This document shows, piece by piece, positions 25,036 through 34,210 of a stretch of DNA of 64,000 nt. A program made the translations under genes and the position numbers. Numbering within the stretch: position 1 is the first letter of the stretch; every line of letters starts with the position of its first letter. The stretch comes from Cyclobacteriaceae bacterium (GTDB lineage Bacteria > Bacteroidota > Bacteroidia > Cytophagales > Cyclobacteriaceae), in contig JANQPQ010000056.1 in the NCBI GenBank assembly GCA_028285445.1, positions 364,053 through 428,052 of the forward strand. The letters run 5' to 3'. The notes under the pieces were generated by a model. The model was given only the letters and a program-made list of their open reading frames with translations. It was not told where the DNA came from and did no database searches.

Positions 25036-26964
25036 TCACTTTTTCTTGGTCTTTGTAGAAATAATCTTTAGCAGGCTGGCGACAACACCTATGAAGTTAC
25101 CCTCCGTAATTACTCCCACCAGCTTCTTATTCTTAACTACAGGCAGGCAACCGACTTTGTGCTTTTTGAAAACCTGCATAGCCTCGCCGATTGTGGCATC
25201 GGGAGTCACAGTGATGGGATCTGTTATCATTAAGTCCTTGACCGTTTTTTGCTCTCGCTGATCGAGCTTAAACTGTTTACTAAAGAACCTTAGTAGCTTC
25301 TTAGAAGATATAATGCCCTTAAGTTCGCCCTTGTCAGTCTCAACCAAAGCGTAGCGAATATTTTGCCAGTCCAGGATGTCTGCCACCAACTCCAGGATAT
25401 CATCCTGATGGACCGTAAACAGGTCGGTTGTCATAAACTCTTCCACTATCAGCGAACTTGGGTGCCAATCCAGCACGTCTTCAATACAGGCTGGCTCCCA
25501 TAGGTGAATGGGTTTTTTTTCTTTCTGATTCTTCAGAATGGCTGCTGTTAGCGCAATCGAGGTTTCTTCACGCGTGGTTTCTTTTGTTAGGTTAGAGAAG
25601 CAATTCAGAAGCCAGCTAGTACCAGTTCGGCGTGAAGAATTTCGCTCTTCAATAACCTCCATATAGCGATCAATGTCCTCCTTCTTAACCTTCCTCTTTT
25701 TAAGACCGGCTTTTGCCATGGGCAATAGTTCCTTCTTTATTAGCTCAGAGGCTCCGATTTTTCTGCCATTGATCCAGGTGAGCTCCGAATCCAGCCCACT
25801 GAAAGAAGTTGAAACGAAGTTGGCTTTTGCCTCGTCGAAGTCCATAAGTCGAGTTACGTCCTTGTATTCGTCGCCAAATGCTTCCATTAGGCCAAGCCAG
25901 AAAGCAGAGTTGGCCACTTCATCGGTAACACTGGGGCCAGCTGGCAACACCCGATTCTCTATCCGTAAATGGGGCTTACCGTTGGGGCTTATCCCATAAC
26001 AAGGTCGGTTCCAACGATAGACCGTAGAATTGTGAATTGTCAATGCTTTTAACTTCGGAGTTACTCCTTCGTCAAGTTGCTCAAAGGGATCCTTTTCTTC
26101 GCCGGTCATCAACATCACCCTAAAACGGGTAATATCTTCCTTATACAGATCCAGAATGGAATTCTTCAGCCACTTATTGCCAAAGGTGACTCGCGGGCTG
26201 CGGTCGCGGAGGTGTTCACTGGTAATTCTTGTATCAATGGACTGCTGAAACAAAGCGACCCGGGTCTCATGCCATAGTCGCTTACCAAACAGCAAAGGAG
26301 AATTGGCTGATATAGCAATTACCGGAGCGGCAAGGGCCTGGGCAATATTGTATTTGTCCACGAATTCATCAGGTGTAACCTGAAGGTGCACCTGGAAGCT
26401 TGTGTTGCAGGCCTCAAGCATCGCTGAGTCGTGCTTGACATTGAGTTCATCAAGACCCTTAATACGAAGTTCATGGATCTTTCCTCGCAGCCGGGCTATA
26501 GCCTTCATCAGGGCATCATACCGTTGCAGAGGGGTTAGATTCTCTAAGCCAAGATCAAATTTCCTGATGGTGGGAAGTATGCCTGTCAGAACGAAATCCA
26601 CTTCCATATCATTGGCTACTTTCCTCAGATAATCTAACAGACCATCAATCTCATTTTCCAAACTGCTGAAACAATCGCCCTTGAATGGCTTCGGGTCCAG
26701 GTTTGCTTCGATATTAAACTGGGCCAGTTCTGTAGTAAAGGCGTCGTTGTTTAGTTTATCTAACAACTCCATAGCCATTGGTGCTGGCTTGTAGTGTTTG
26801 TCAATGAGGCATATCTCCTGCTCTGCGCCAATGTGAATTGGGCCTTCATCAAATAGCCCCTCGTTCAACATGCGATCCATAGCGTCTACATCCTTGAGCA
26901 AACATTTAGTGAAATTGTTGAGCTGCTTTTGCGTTGAAACCAGTTTTACGTCAAGATCTCCCAT
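25036..26964 (-). CDS. GCS2-like carboxylate-amine ligase fused to a CBS domain pair
   Basis: This is a 642-residue cytoplasmic protein. Residues ~35-470 resemble the glutamate-cysteine ligase GCS2 (YbdK-like) family. IHIGAEQEICLID carries the family GxExE motif, and FNIEANLDP, TSFQVHLQV, SANSPLLFGKRLWHETRVAL and LRIENRVLPAGPSVTDE follow in order. Residues ~520-635 are two CBS domains (FMTTDLFTVHQDD, then VKDLMITDPITVTPDATIGE), which usually bind adenine nucleotides and regulate the attached enzyme. It could make a gamma-glutamyl or related amide bond under control of energy charge. The real substrate is unknown. It is transcribed alone. Confidence 0.85.
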   Translation of the reverse strand: MGDLDVKLVSTQKQLNNFTKCLLKDVDAMDRMLNEGLFDEGPIHIGAEQEICLIDKHYKPAPMAMELLDKLNNDAFTTELAQFNIEANLDPKPFKGDCFSSLENEIDGLLDYLRKVANDMEVDFVLTGILPTIRKFDLGLENLTPLQRYDALMKAIARLRGKIHELRIKGLDELNVKHDSAMLEACNTSFQVHLQVTPDEFVDKYNIAQALAAPVIAISANSPLLFGKRLWHETRVALFQQSIDTRITSEHLRDRSPRVTFGNKWLKNSILDLYKEDITRFRVMLMTGEEKDPFEQLDEGVTPKLKALTIHNSTVYRWNRPCYGISPNGKPHLRIENRVLPAGPSVTDEVANSAFWLGLMEAFGDEYKDVTRLMDFDEAKANFVSTSFSGLDSELTWINGRKIGASELIKKELLPMAKAGLKKRKVKKEDIDRYMEVIEERNSSRRTGTSWLLNCFSNLTKETTREETSIALTAAILKNQKEKKPIHLWEPACIEDVLDWHPSSLIVEEFMTTDLFTVHQDDILELVADILDWQNIRYALVETDKGELKGIISSKKLLRFFSKQFKLDQREQKTVKDLMITDPITVTPDATIGEAMQVFKKHKVGCLPVVKNKKLVGVITEGNFIGVVASLLKIISTKTKKK

Positions 26965-27099
26965 AATCAGTAATTCTTCCTAAATGAATATAGCAACTAT
27001 CTAACTAAAACAAAGCTTACAAGCTGACTTAATGGCTTTTATAGCCCATGGGGCTTTGGCAATTTTCCATAACTTTATGCGGTGCCAATTATTCCAATT

Positions 27100-27960
27100 A
27101 TGAAAACAATTTGCTCACTGGCCCTGGTGTTTATGGCAGTGGTGGGGTTTGCACAGCCATCTACCGAGGTGTACCTCTTTGACTTAAAAATGGATGGCAG
27201 CAATATCGTCGTAACCAATCCACGGAACATTTCAAACAACGAAGGATATGATAACCAACCCCACTTTATGCCCGATGGGGAATCCTTGCTCTTTACCTCA
27301 AATCATGATGGACAAACAGATATTATCCGTTACTACATTGAGGCGGAACGAAAGGAAAGACTGACTAATACTCCCGGTAGCGAGTATTCACCAACCCCCA
27401 CTCCGGATGGCCGGCACTTTAGCTCAATTTTGCTTGAGCAAGATGGCACCCAGCTTTTGTGGCAGTACTCTTTAAGTTCGGGCAAGGCAAGCATATTGGT
27501 AAAAGATTTGAAAATTGGCTACCACGCCTGGGTCGATGAAAATCAAATACTCTCGTTTGTGCTGGGAGATCCGAATACTATGCAACTTAATGCTGTGGTG
27601 AAAACTCAAAACAAGATTGTTGCTCAAAACATTGGTAGGTCTCTCCACCGGATCCCAGCCAGCAATTTGATGAGTTTCATTCACAAGGAAAACGAAAATG
27701 AGTGGTTTGTGAAGACCTATGATAGCGAATCAGGAGAAATCAAAAAGTTGCTTCATACATTAAGTGGTTCAGAGGATATGGCCTGGATTGATGGCAAGAC
27801 CATACTGATGGGCAATGATGGCAAACTTTATAAATGGCAGCATGGAATTGACAAGAATTGGGTTTTGGTTAAAGATTTTGCTGAATTTGAACTGCAAGGT
27901 ATTAGCAGGATTGCCTCAAGCCCAACTGGTGATAAGATTGCCGTGGTGGTAAATCAATAA
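27100..27960 (+). CDS. Secreted TolB-like beta-propeller protein
   Basis: This 286-residue exported protein contains PD40/TolB-like propeller blades: QPHFMPDGESLLFTSNHDGQ, then YSPTPTPDGRHFSSI and SSPTGDKIAVV. I choose ATG 27100, which gives a clean signal peptide (MKTICSLALVFMAVVGFAQ), rather than the in-frame GTG six codons upstream. There is no enzymatic domain; it probably binds a ligand or partner in the periplasm. It is followed after 37 bases by the hydroxylase gene in the same direction, so the two may be co-transcribed. Confidence 0.8.
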   Translation: MKTICSLALVFMAVVGFAQPSTEVYLFDLKMDGSNIVVTNPRNISNNEGYDNQPHFMPDGESLLFTSNHDGQTDIIRYYIEAERKERLTNTPGSEYSPTPTPDGRHFSSILLEQDGTQLLWQYSLSSGKASILVKDLKIGYHAWVDENQILSFVLGDPNTMQLNAVVKTQNKIVAQNIGRSLHRIPASNLMSFIHKENENEWFVKTYDSESGEIKKLLHTLSGSEDMAWIDGKTILMGNDGKLYKWQHGIDKNWVLVKDFAEFELQGISRIASSPTGDKIAVVVNQ

Positions 27961-27997
27961 ACTTGATTCGAAATCGATTAGCACATAACTTTATTGC

Positions 27998-28855
27998 ATG
28001 GAGTCGTTTCTGAATTTCTTCGAGAACATTCCCTCAGAACTCAGAAGTGGGATTTTTGTAGGCGGATTGCTATTCTTTTGGATTTTGGAAGGAGCGGTGC
28101 CCCTATTCAAAATAAGCTACAAGCGTTGGCGACACGCTGGAATAAATGTACTATTTAACGTTATGGCGCTGATAGTTGGGCTGGGATTTGCCTGGCTGCT
28201 ACTCACAACATCAGACTTCACTACGGCCAACAAATTCGGCCTCCTCTACCTTGTTGATTTACCGGTTTGGCTTCATGTAGTGATGGGAGTATTATTGCTC
28301 GACCTGGTTGGAGCTTATTTTATTCATTGGGTTGAACATAAGGTTAGATGGATGTGGAAGTTTCACTTAGTTCACCATTCCGACACTAACGTAGATGTAA
28401 CAACAGGATTGAGACATCATCCCGGTGAAATTGTATTTCGCAGCTCCTTTACAATTCTTGGAGTCTTGATACTAGGTTTACCAATGGGTATTATCATGTT
28501 CTACCAAACGCTTTCAGTGATTTTCGCCCAGATAACCCACGCTAACATAAATATGCCTAGAAGTTTAGACCGGGCTCTATCTCTAGTCTTCGTTACCCCG
28601 CTAATGCACAAAGTGCATCATCATTTTGAACGACCCTTAACTGATACCAACTTTGGAAACATCTTTTCGGTATGGGATAGGCTGTTTGGCACCTTTGCCC
28701 AGGTAGAAAATACCACTGAACTAATGTATGGCGTTGATACCCACATGGATCCGGCTGAAAATGATAATGTTGGCAACTTACTGGCAATTCCTTTTCAGAA
28801 GTACCGAACATTGGATAAGCCAGTCACAGACGACTCAGCCGCCGCAACTAATTAA
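27998..28855 (+). CDS. Sterol desaturase / fatty acid hydroxylase family protein
   Basis: This is a 285-residue membrane di-iron protein. Several hydrophobic helices (~20-36, ~48-71, ~90-110, ~148-172) surround the histidine motifs HWVEH (110-114), HLVHH (123-127), RHHPGE (139-144) and a C-terminal HKVHHH. This set is characteristic of the sterol desaturase/fatty acid hydroxylase superfamily. The substrate in this bacterium is probably a lipid, carotenoid or ether lipid and cannot be specified. The stop codon overlaps that of the convergent M28 peptidase gene within TTAA (28852-28855). Confidence 0.88.
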   Translation: MESFLNFFENIPSELRSGIFVGGLLFFWILEGAVPLFKISYKRWRHAGINVLFNVMALIVGLGFAWLLLTTSDFTTANKFGLLYLVDLPVWLHVVMGVLLLDLVGAYFIHWVEHKVRWMWKFHLVHHSDTNVDVTTGLRHHPGEIVFRSSFTILGVLILGLPMGIIMFYQTLSVIFAQITHANINMPRSLDRALSLVFVTPLMHKVHHHFERPLTDTNFGNIFSVWDRLFGTFAQVENTTELMYGVDTHMDPAENDNVGNLLAIPFQKYRTLDKPVTDDSAAATN

Positions 28856-30149
28856 TCTACCGCACTGGTATCAACCCTGGTTGGTGTTTCGGCACCGGAT
28901 ATAATTGTAGTAGCGCCAGCTGCAATCGCCTTGATCGTGTTGGTCATATGATCCAGATCCAGCGTTTCTACATGATCTGTAACTTGATGGTAATCCTGGT
29001 CTACATCAATTGGTGTTGTACTAATCGTGTGCGCCGGAACCCCTAGCCTCGCCAAAGTAGCATTATCAGAACGATAGAATAAATTCTGCGTTGGGTATGG
29101 ATCAGCGTAGAACTCGTACTCTGTGCCTTCTACTGCTTTTTGCAATATCTTGCCAAAATCAGACATTTCAAAACCAGTGATCCAGGCAGTATTTGGGCCT
29201 TCCGTAGCCGGTTTGCCAATCATTTCAATGTTGAACATAGCTACAATTTCATCAGCATTCAGCTGCTGAGAAAAGTAGCGAGATCCGAAGCCACCCATCT
29301 CTTCTGCGGTAAAAGCCACAAACATCAATGTCCTTTCTGGTTGATCCATCTGACTGAAGTATTTTGCCAGTGCTATCACCGCCGTTGTGCCGGAGGCATC
29401 ATCATTAGCACCATTAGCAATTGAATCTCCCTCAACGGCTGGCCTGATACCGAGGTGGTCATAATGGGCTGAGAACAAAACAATCTCATTGCTGCGCTTC
29501 CTGGAATCACACCTGCCACATTTTCCAATGGCAGCTCTTCTACATTATTTTCGATGGCTACGGAATAGGATTCCACTACATTATCAGTCAGCACGGCGAC
29601 AATTCCAGTATTTTCAGTTAATTCCATGGCCCTGCTCGCTCCCCCGAAAAATTGCTTGAATCGGCCGAATAAATCGCCATGGCTGGAATGAACAGCAATT
29701 ATGGTCTTCCCTCCTTCACCATCTACGCCACGAAATGCTGAACGCATATCACCATCCTCACCGACAACAACCACTGCAACTTCATCCTCTGCAGACCAGT
29801 TCAAACTGCTCGAATTGGTTGATGCGAAGTACGCTTCATCTGATATTACTTCTCCATTGATTGTTACCTCCGCACTGCTTGAGCTAAGCGACTTCATAGT
29901 AAATGACTGAGCGTATGAATCCAAGCCATTAAGTTTCTGCAGGCCTGCTTTTTCAAACTCCTGCTGAATAAAGGCCGAAGCCTTATCAATACCAGGGGTG
30001 AAAGTTCTTCTCCCTTGCATATCATCCGCGGCAAGGGTTTTAATAACGGCTTCAACGTGGACTCTGTCAATCTCCGGTGGCGCAGTTTGGCACTGCAGAA
30101 GTGAAACAGAGATTAATACTGTGAAGAAAGAGGATAATATTCTCATCAT
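28852..30149 (-). pseudogene. M28 family zinc aminopeptidase lipoprotein, interrupted by a -1 frameshift
   Basis: Two overlapping frames together encode one M28 peptidase. The first (30149 to about 29500) has a lipoprotein-type signal (FFTVLISVSLLQC), a PA-like domain and ends in the expected ENVAGVIPG. The second continues, in the -1 frame, with KRSNEIVLFSAHYDHLG and carries all the expected zinc ligands: SAHYDHLG, GANDDASGT, FTAEEMGG, FNIEMIG and HQVTDH. The join is at about 29498-29501, where the minus strand reads CCAGGAAGC; one more A would restore a single frame of about 430 residues. There is no homopolymer or slippery heptamer. Either the gene is recently broken or one base was lost in sequencing or assembly. 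Confidence 0.85.
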
Positions 30150-30293
30150 TGGTTTTTTAGTGACTGCAAATATTCCAAATTTTAGTTCATATTTCGCTAA
30201 TTCAGCTATTATTAATTACACGCTCAAGGATTTATTCTATTCGCATGTTATTTTTGATTAGCTTCGAATAGCAGCCAATTTTCACAATTTCAA

Positions 30294-31586
30294 ATGAATC
30301 TAGACAAGCAAGGTTGGTTTGATAAATACATAAAATTCAGGCGGTCGTTTAACCCACTAACCAAAAATGGCCAGCTTGCAGTAGATTTCCATTCCCTGGT
30401 ACCAGAACACTCTCTGTACAAGCTGGTGCAGCCTACAGGCCTACTTTATGGCCATCCTGTAAAGATTCCATTCGCCGATCACGAGCTTATGGCTCAAATT
30501 GAGGTGGATGACAAGATGAAGGTAATTCTTACAGAAAGCTTCATTACCCACAAGTATTTGGCTAATAAAGAAGGCATTAGCAGCCCAGGCGACTATTCTG
30601 ACTTGCTGCACGATTCCTCCAAAGACATTGTTGAGTTTTACCAAAATATTTACCCTGACTTCAATGTCCACAGCAAAAGTTTGTTTGGCAAGCAGCGCTC
30701 TACTGAAGAAGTAGCTGAGAGAATATTACAAAAGAGGTTGAAGATAAAAGGCGGCCTGACCAGAAATTTCTGGTCTAGCTTCTTTCACAATAGTCTTCTG
30801 TTTCTTGATGTCTTCTATTTTAAGCATTGGGGTGAAAACAAAACCAAGATCAAGACAATTGAGGATGTAAGAAGGGAGAAGGAAGAAATGCGATTTCTCA
30901 TTCTGAAGGTCATAGCTTCGGCAGCCTATGCTGATAAGGTCGTTGAGAAAGAGGAGAGTATGTTATTCAAGTACTTTCTAAAATCAGCTCACCTATCCAG
31001 TGACAAAGAGAAAGAGGCTCGTGAGTTCCTGGAAACGGGAATTACGCTCGAGGAGATCACCTTTCCGGAATTCGAAGAGTCGTGGCTAATAAAGAAATAC
31101 ATCTTGGAATTAGCTCTACTAACAGTTTGGTCAGATAAGGTTGTAAGCGACGAGGAAAAAGAGTACCTGGATAAGCTTTGTAAGATTCTTGGGTTCACCG
31201 AGGAAGAGCTAAATACCAGCATGTTTGCCATAGAAAGTTTTGTGCTGGAAAATTGGGAGCAAGTGCACTACTTGAGAAACAAGAAAGACTATAGCATGGT
31301 AAGCGAGAAGTTCATGCAAAGAGCGTCTTTCATGGTAAATCTCAACAAGGAGCGCGTGGTGCAGGAGATTAACGAAAGTAAGGAATTGATGGCCTTGCTT
31401 GCAAAATCCAGGAAGGAACAGCTGACTACTCAAGAGAAAGAAGCAGTAAGGCAACAATTGTTAGATATACTAAAACTAATTCCTGCCTTTGTAATTATTG
31501 CGTTGCCTTTCACATTTATCACACTTCCGCTATTACTCAAAATATTGCCTAAGGAGGCCTTTCCGAGTGCATTTCAAGATAAGTAG
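30294..31586 (+). CDS. LETM1-related protein with TerB-like domain
   Basis: This is a 430-residue protein. The N-terminal ~180 residues have no recognised motif. Residues ~200-350 are alpha-helical with TerB-like acidic signatures (VIASAAYADKVVEKEESML and LLTVWSDKVVSDEEKEYLD). The C-terminus (~375-430) resembles LETM1: VRQQLLDILKLIPAF, then a membrane helix ALPFTFITLPLLLKILPKEAFPSAF split around prolines. Bacteroidota proteins of this type are annotated as LETM1-related, biofilm-associated; I have no direct evidence of that role. A perfect -7-type box TATTTTTG lies at 30249-30256 but without a matching -33 element. Confidence 0.75.
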   Translation: MNLDKQGWFDKYIKFRRSFNPLTKNGQLAVDFHSLVPEHSLYKLVQPTGLLYGHPVKIPFADHELMAQIEVDDKMKVILTESFITHKYLANKEGISSPGDYSDLLHDSSKDIVEFYQNIYPDFNVHSKSLFGKQRSTEEVAERILQKRLKIKGGLTRNFWSSFFHNSLLFLDVFYFKHWGENKTKIKTIEDVRREKEEMRFLILKVIASAAYADKVVEKEESMLFKYFLKSAHLSSDKEKEAREFLETGITLEEITFPEFEESWLIKKYILELALLTVWSDKVVSDEEKEYLDKLCKILGFTEEELNTSMFAIESFVLENWEQVHYLRNKKDYSMVSEKFMQRASFMVNLNKERVVQEINESKELMALLAKSRKEQLTTQEKEAVRQQLLDILKLIPAFVIIALPFTFITLPLLLKILPKEAFPSAFQDK

Positions 31587-31684
31587 AATAAATTGGTCCA
31601 ATTATTGAAAATCGGAGGAAGAACTTATAATTTCGAATACCTTACTGTTACAAATTTAATCGCAGTAATAACAGTCAATTAACC

Positions 31685-32830
31685 ATGAAAAGAACGATTC
31701 TATTTTTGGGGTTTGTAGTAACTATGGCATACCTCTCCTCCTGTTCGTCAGGAAAAAAATCCCTTGAGCAGGGTAATTATTACAATGCCACTTTGCAGGC
31801 TATTAACCGCCTTCGACAAAACCCCAATCAAAAGAAAGCTGCTGAAACGCTCAGAGACAGTTATCCTCTGGCCGTTAGACTATTGGAAAATCAAGCTGAC
31901 AATCGTTTGGCATCAAATGATCCTTTCAAATGGAGGAGTGTGATGGATTCGTATACCAAGATCAATCACATGTATGAAGAAATTAACCGTTCTCCAGGGG
32001 CGCTGAGCGTAGTACCTAATCCAAAGAATTATTATTCGCAATTGGAAAATGCGCGTAATAATGCTGCTGACGAAAGCTACGAGCAGGGCCTTCGACAACT
32101 TGCGCTAAACACGAGGTTAGCCGCAAAAGAAGCATTTTTCCTCTTCAGAGATGTAAACAGTTTTGTTCCGGGTTTTAAGGATGTGAACAACAAGATGGCC
32201 GAGGCCAGGTTTATAGCAACTTTGAAAGTGGTAGTTAATCAAATTCCAGTACCGCAGCGCTATGCGCTTAGTGGCGATTTCTTCCAAGCCAAGGTTGAAG
32301 AGTTCTTACACACATTTAATCGTAATGAGTTTGTCCGGTTCTACTCTCCCGCAGAGGCTGAAAGCGAGAAGTTAGAACAGGCCGATCACCTAATTAGAAT
32401 TGCCTTTGATGACTTTTCCGTTGGTGAAACCCATCTTGTACAGAAAACAGAAGAGTTTAGCAAAGACAGTGTGAAGGTTGGGGAAGTTACGCTGGAAGAC
32501 GGCACCAAAATACCTGCTTACAATACGGTAAAAGCTAAACTAACAACCTTCCATAAGGAGGTAATTTCAGAAGGTTTATTAAGTTTTGAAGTTGTAGATG
32601 GCTACAATAACGCCATTCTAACCAGCGAGAAATTTCCTGGCCAGTTTGTTTGGTTTAGTGAGTGGGGCTCTTTTAATGGAGATGAGCGTGCTCTAACAAA
32701 TGAACAAATGGCTATAACCAAGGCAGTAGAAGTTCCTCCTCCGCCTCCGCAGGATCTGTTCATAGAGTTTACGAAACCGATTTACGGACAGTTGACATCC
32801 AAAATCGATTTCTTCTATAGAAATTACTAA
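31685..32830 (+). CDS. Conserved-looking lipoprotein of unknown function
   Basis: This 381-residue protein has a lipoprotein signal (MKRTILFLGFVVTMAYLSSC). The first ~110 residues are helical with a TPR-like beginning (LEQGNYYNATLQAINRLRQ), and the middle and C-terminus are mixed alpha/beta. It ends with a Pro-rich segment (VPPPPPQDLF) and an aromatic tail (FFYRNY). No enzymatic motif is seen. It is followed after three bases by the DUF3883 protein gene, so the two are co-transcribed and possibly work together, although one is in the envelope and the other cytoplasmic. A 7-bp inverted repeat (31644-31650 / 31669-31675) lies in the leader. Confidence 0.7.
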   Translation: MKRTILFLGFVVTMAYLSSCSSGKKSLEQGNYYNATLQAINRLRQNPNQKKAAETLRDSYPLAVRLLENQADNRLASNDPFKWRSVMDSYTKINHMYEEINRSPGALSVVPNPKNYYSQLENARNNAADESYEQGLRQLALNTRLAAKEAFFLFRDVNSFVPGFKDVNNKMAEARFIATLKVVVNQIPVPQRYALSGDFFQAKVEEFLHTFNRNEFVRFYSPAEAESEKLEQADHLIRIAFDDFSVGETHLVQKTEEFSKDSVKVGEVTLEDGTKIPAYNTVKAKLTTFHKEVISEGLLSFEVVDGYNNAILTSEKFPGQFVWFSEWGSFNGDERALTNEQMAITKAVEVPPPPPQDLFIEFTKPIYGQLTSKIDFFYRNY

Positions 32831-32833
32831 TTA

Positions 32834-34210
32834 ATGGCTGAGTATAGCAAGAAAGCCACAAAATTACTCAGAACATTAATTGATGTTGTCGCTCTACGAA
32901 GCAACAACAAGAAACGGAAAAAGTATCAGGGGCAATTCAAAGACTCTGATACTTTTTTAGTTGCAAAAATTAAGGGCGAAGTCGAGTTTATACCGGCCTC
33001 TCTACTACCCGATCAACTTGGTAAAAGAAGCAAGAAGGTTCAGGAATTGCTTGATGAGGTATTTGGTGATCCTAAATCAAACCCGGCACTCGATGAGCGG
33101 CTAAGTGAATTCTACAAGAAGCACAACCTCAAGCGCGATCTGAATGCCATTTCAGATACTATCCACTACTACCTGAAACCGAAGCCTGAATCGGCACCAA
33201 AAAAGGTAGAAGTGTCGGAGATGGAAACTCCCGATTTCTTTTCAGCAAAAGCAATAAAGAAATGTGCGCCCTATGCTAACCAAGCTTATCTCGCATCAGA
33301 CCCAAACCTGCAGAAAATAGGAAACAAATTTGGCCAGAGTATTGTCGCCCCTACCAACTATTGGTTAAGGGCTCTCAACATAGCTGAGTTTGATATTGAG
33401 CCGGAGAGATATTGGCAAGTAGCTGGAATGTTCAAAAGCTTTACCTGGGGTAAATTGTTCAAGCCAGGGAATAAAGACAAGCGAGTGTTTTTCTCAATCG
33501 GTGTTGATGTGGCTAATGGCGAACTGTTTTACAACCTAGATTGCCAACGTACCGGTTCCAATAAACTGGGAAGAGACCATATCGCACGATTTGACTACTT
33601 CCTTCAATCCAAAGACACCAGCGGCCGTATTAAGCTTAAGAAGTTGGAAGAGTACGATTGGGAGAAACTAATTACAGAGTCAAGAGCTTTTATAGAGAAG
33701 AATGAGGCACTTTACGACGAAGTAGTTGCCTACCTGTGGGATAGCGAGGTCAATATCAAGCACTTCAAGAACAAGCTCATTGAGGTTAGGTCGGTTGTAC
33801 CTGCTGGAGATTCCCCTCCTGAGAATAGCTCGCCCGATAAGAATCATAAAAAGTTAAGCCTACTGGCGCTTAATTTTGAAAAGGACATGTTGTTGCTAAT
33901 GGGAAAAGAGGATCTGGCAAAAAGGGTTAGACTGATGCCTAATAAGAAATTCGACCTACTTTCCTATACGGTGGAAGGTGGAGAAAAGTGGATAAAAATT
34001 AAAGCTTCTCCGGGTACATCGCCCCATCACATCGAAGTGACCAGGAAGGAAATTGCAGAAAGCAAAAACACTGACAAGAACGTTTATCTCTACTGTATTT
34101 TCGATTACGCGAAAGGGAAAAACGCTGGAAAACTTTTGATTAGAAAGGGCGACTTCTCTCGATTCCTAAAATTGCAGCCAACAACTTACAGTGCCAGTTT
34201 CAAGCGCTAA
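32834..34210 (+). CDS. Protein with C-terminal DUF3883-like (nuclease-fold) domain
   Basis: This 458-residue protein without signal peptide has a very basic N-terminus (KRKKYQG). Residues ~140-260 form a possible separate domain (YWLRALNIAEFDIEPERYW, VFFSIGVDVANGELFY). The C-terminal ~90 residues resemble DUF3883, a PD-(D/E)xK-like fold often attached to defence or restriction proteins. FDLLSYTVEGGEKWIKIKAS aligns with the family's GYDI...IEVKTT, and HHIEVTRKEIAES and YLYCIFDY follow. The catalytic E-x-K is replaced by K-x-K (IKIKA), so cleavage activity is doubtful. It is coupled to the upstream lipoprotein gene and abuts a convergent gene with no spacer. Confidence 0.65.
   Translation: MAEYSKKATKLLRTLIDVVALRSNNKKRKKYQGQFKDSDTFLVAKIKGEVEFIPASLLPDQLGKRSKKVQELLDEVFGDPKSNPALDERLSEFYKKHNLKRDLNAISDTIHYYLKPKPESAPKKVEVSEMETPDFFSAKAIKKCAPYANQAYLASDPNLQKIGNKFGQSIVAPTNYWLRALNIAEFDIEPERYWQVAGMFKSFTWGKLFKPGNKDKRVFFSIGVDVANGELFYNLDCQRTGSNKLGRDHIARFDYFLQSKDTSGRIKLKKLEEYDWEKLITESRAFIEKNEALYDEVVAYLWDSEVNIKHFKNKLIEVRSVVPAGDSPPENSSPDKNHKKLSLLALNFEKDMLLLMGKEDLAKRVRLMPNKKFDLLSYTVEGGEKWIKIKASPGTSPHHIEVTRKEIAESKNTDKNVYLYCIFDYAKGKNAGKLLIRKGDFSRFLKLQPTTYSASFKR

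Noticed and set aside
27986..27993. TTG-N20-TAACTTTA as promoter of the hydroxylase gene
   Set aside because: The box ends four bases before the ATG and its last base does not match; transcription would begin within the coding region.
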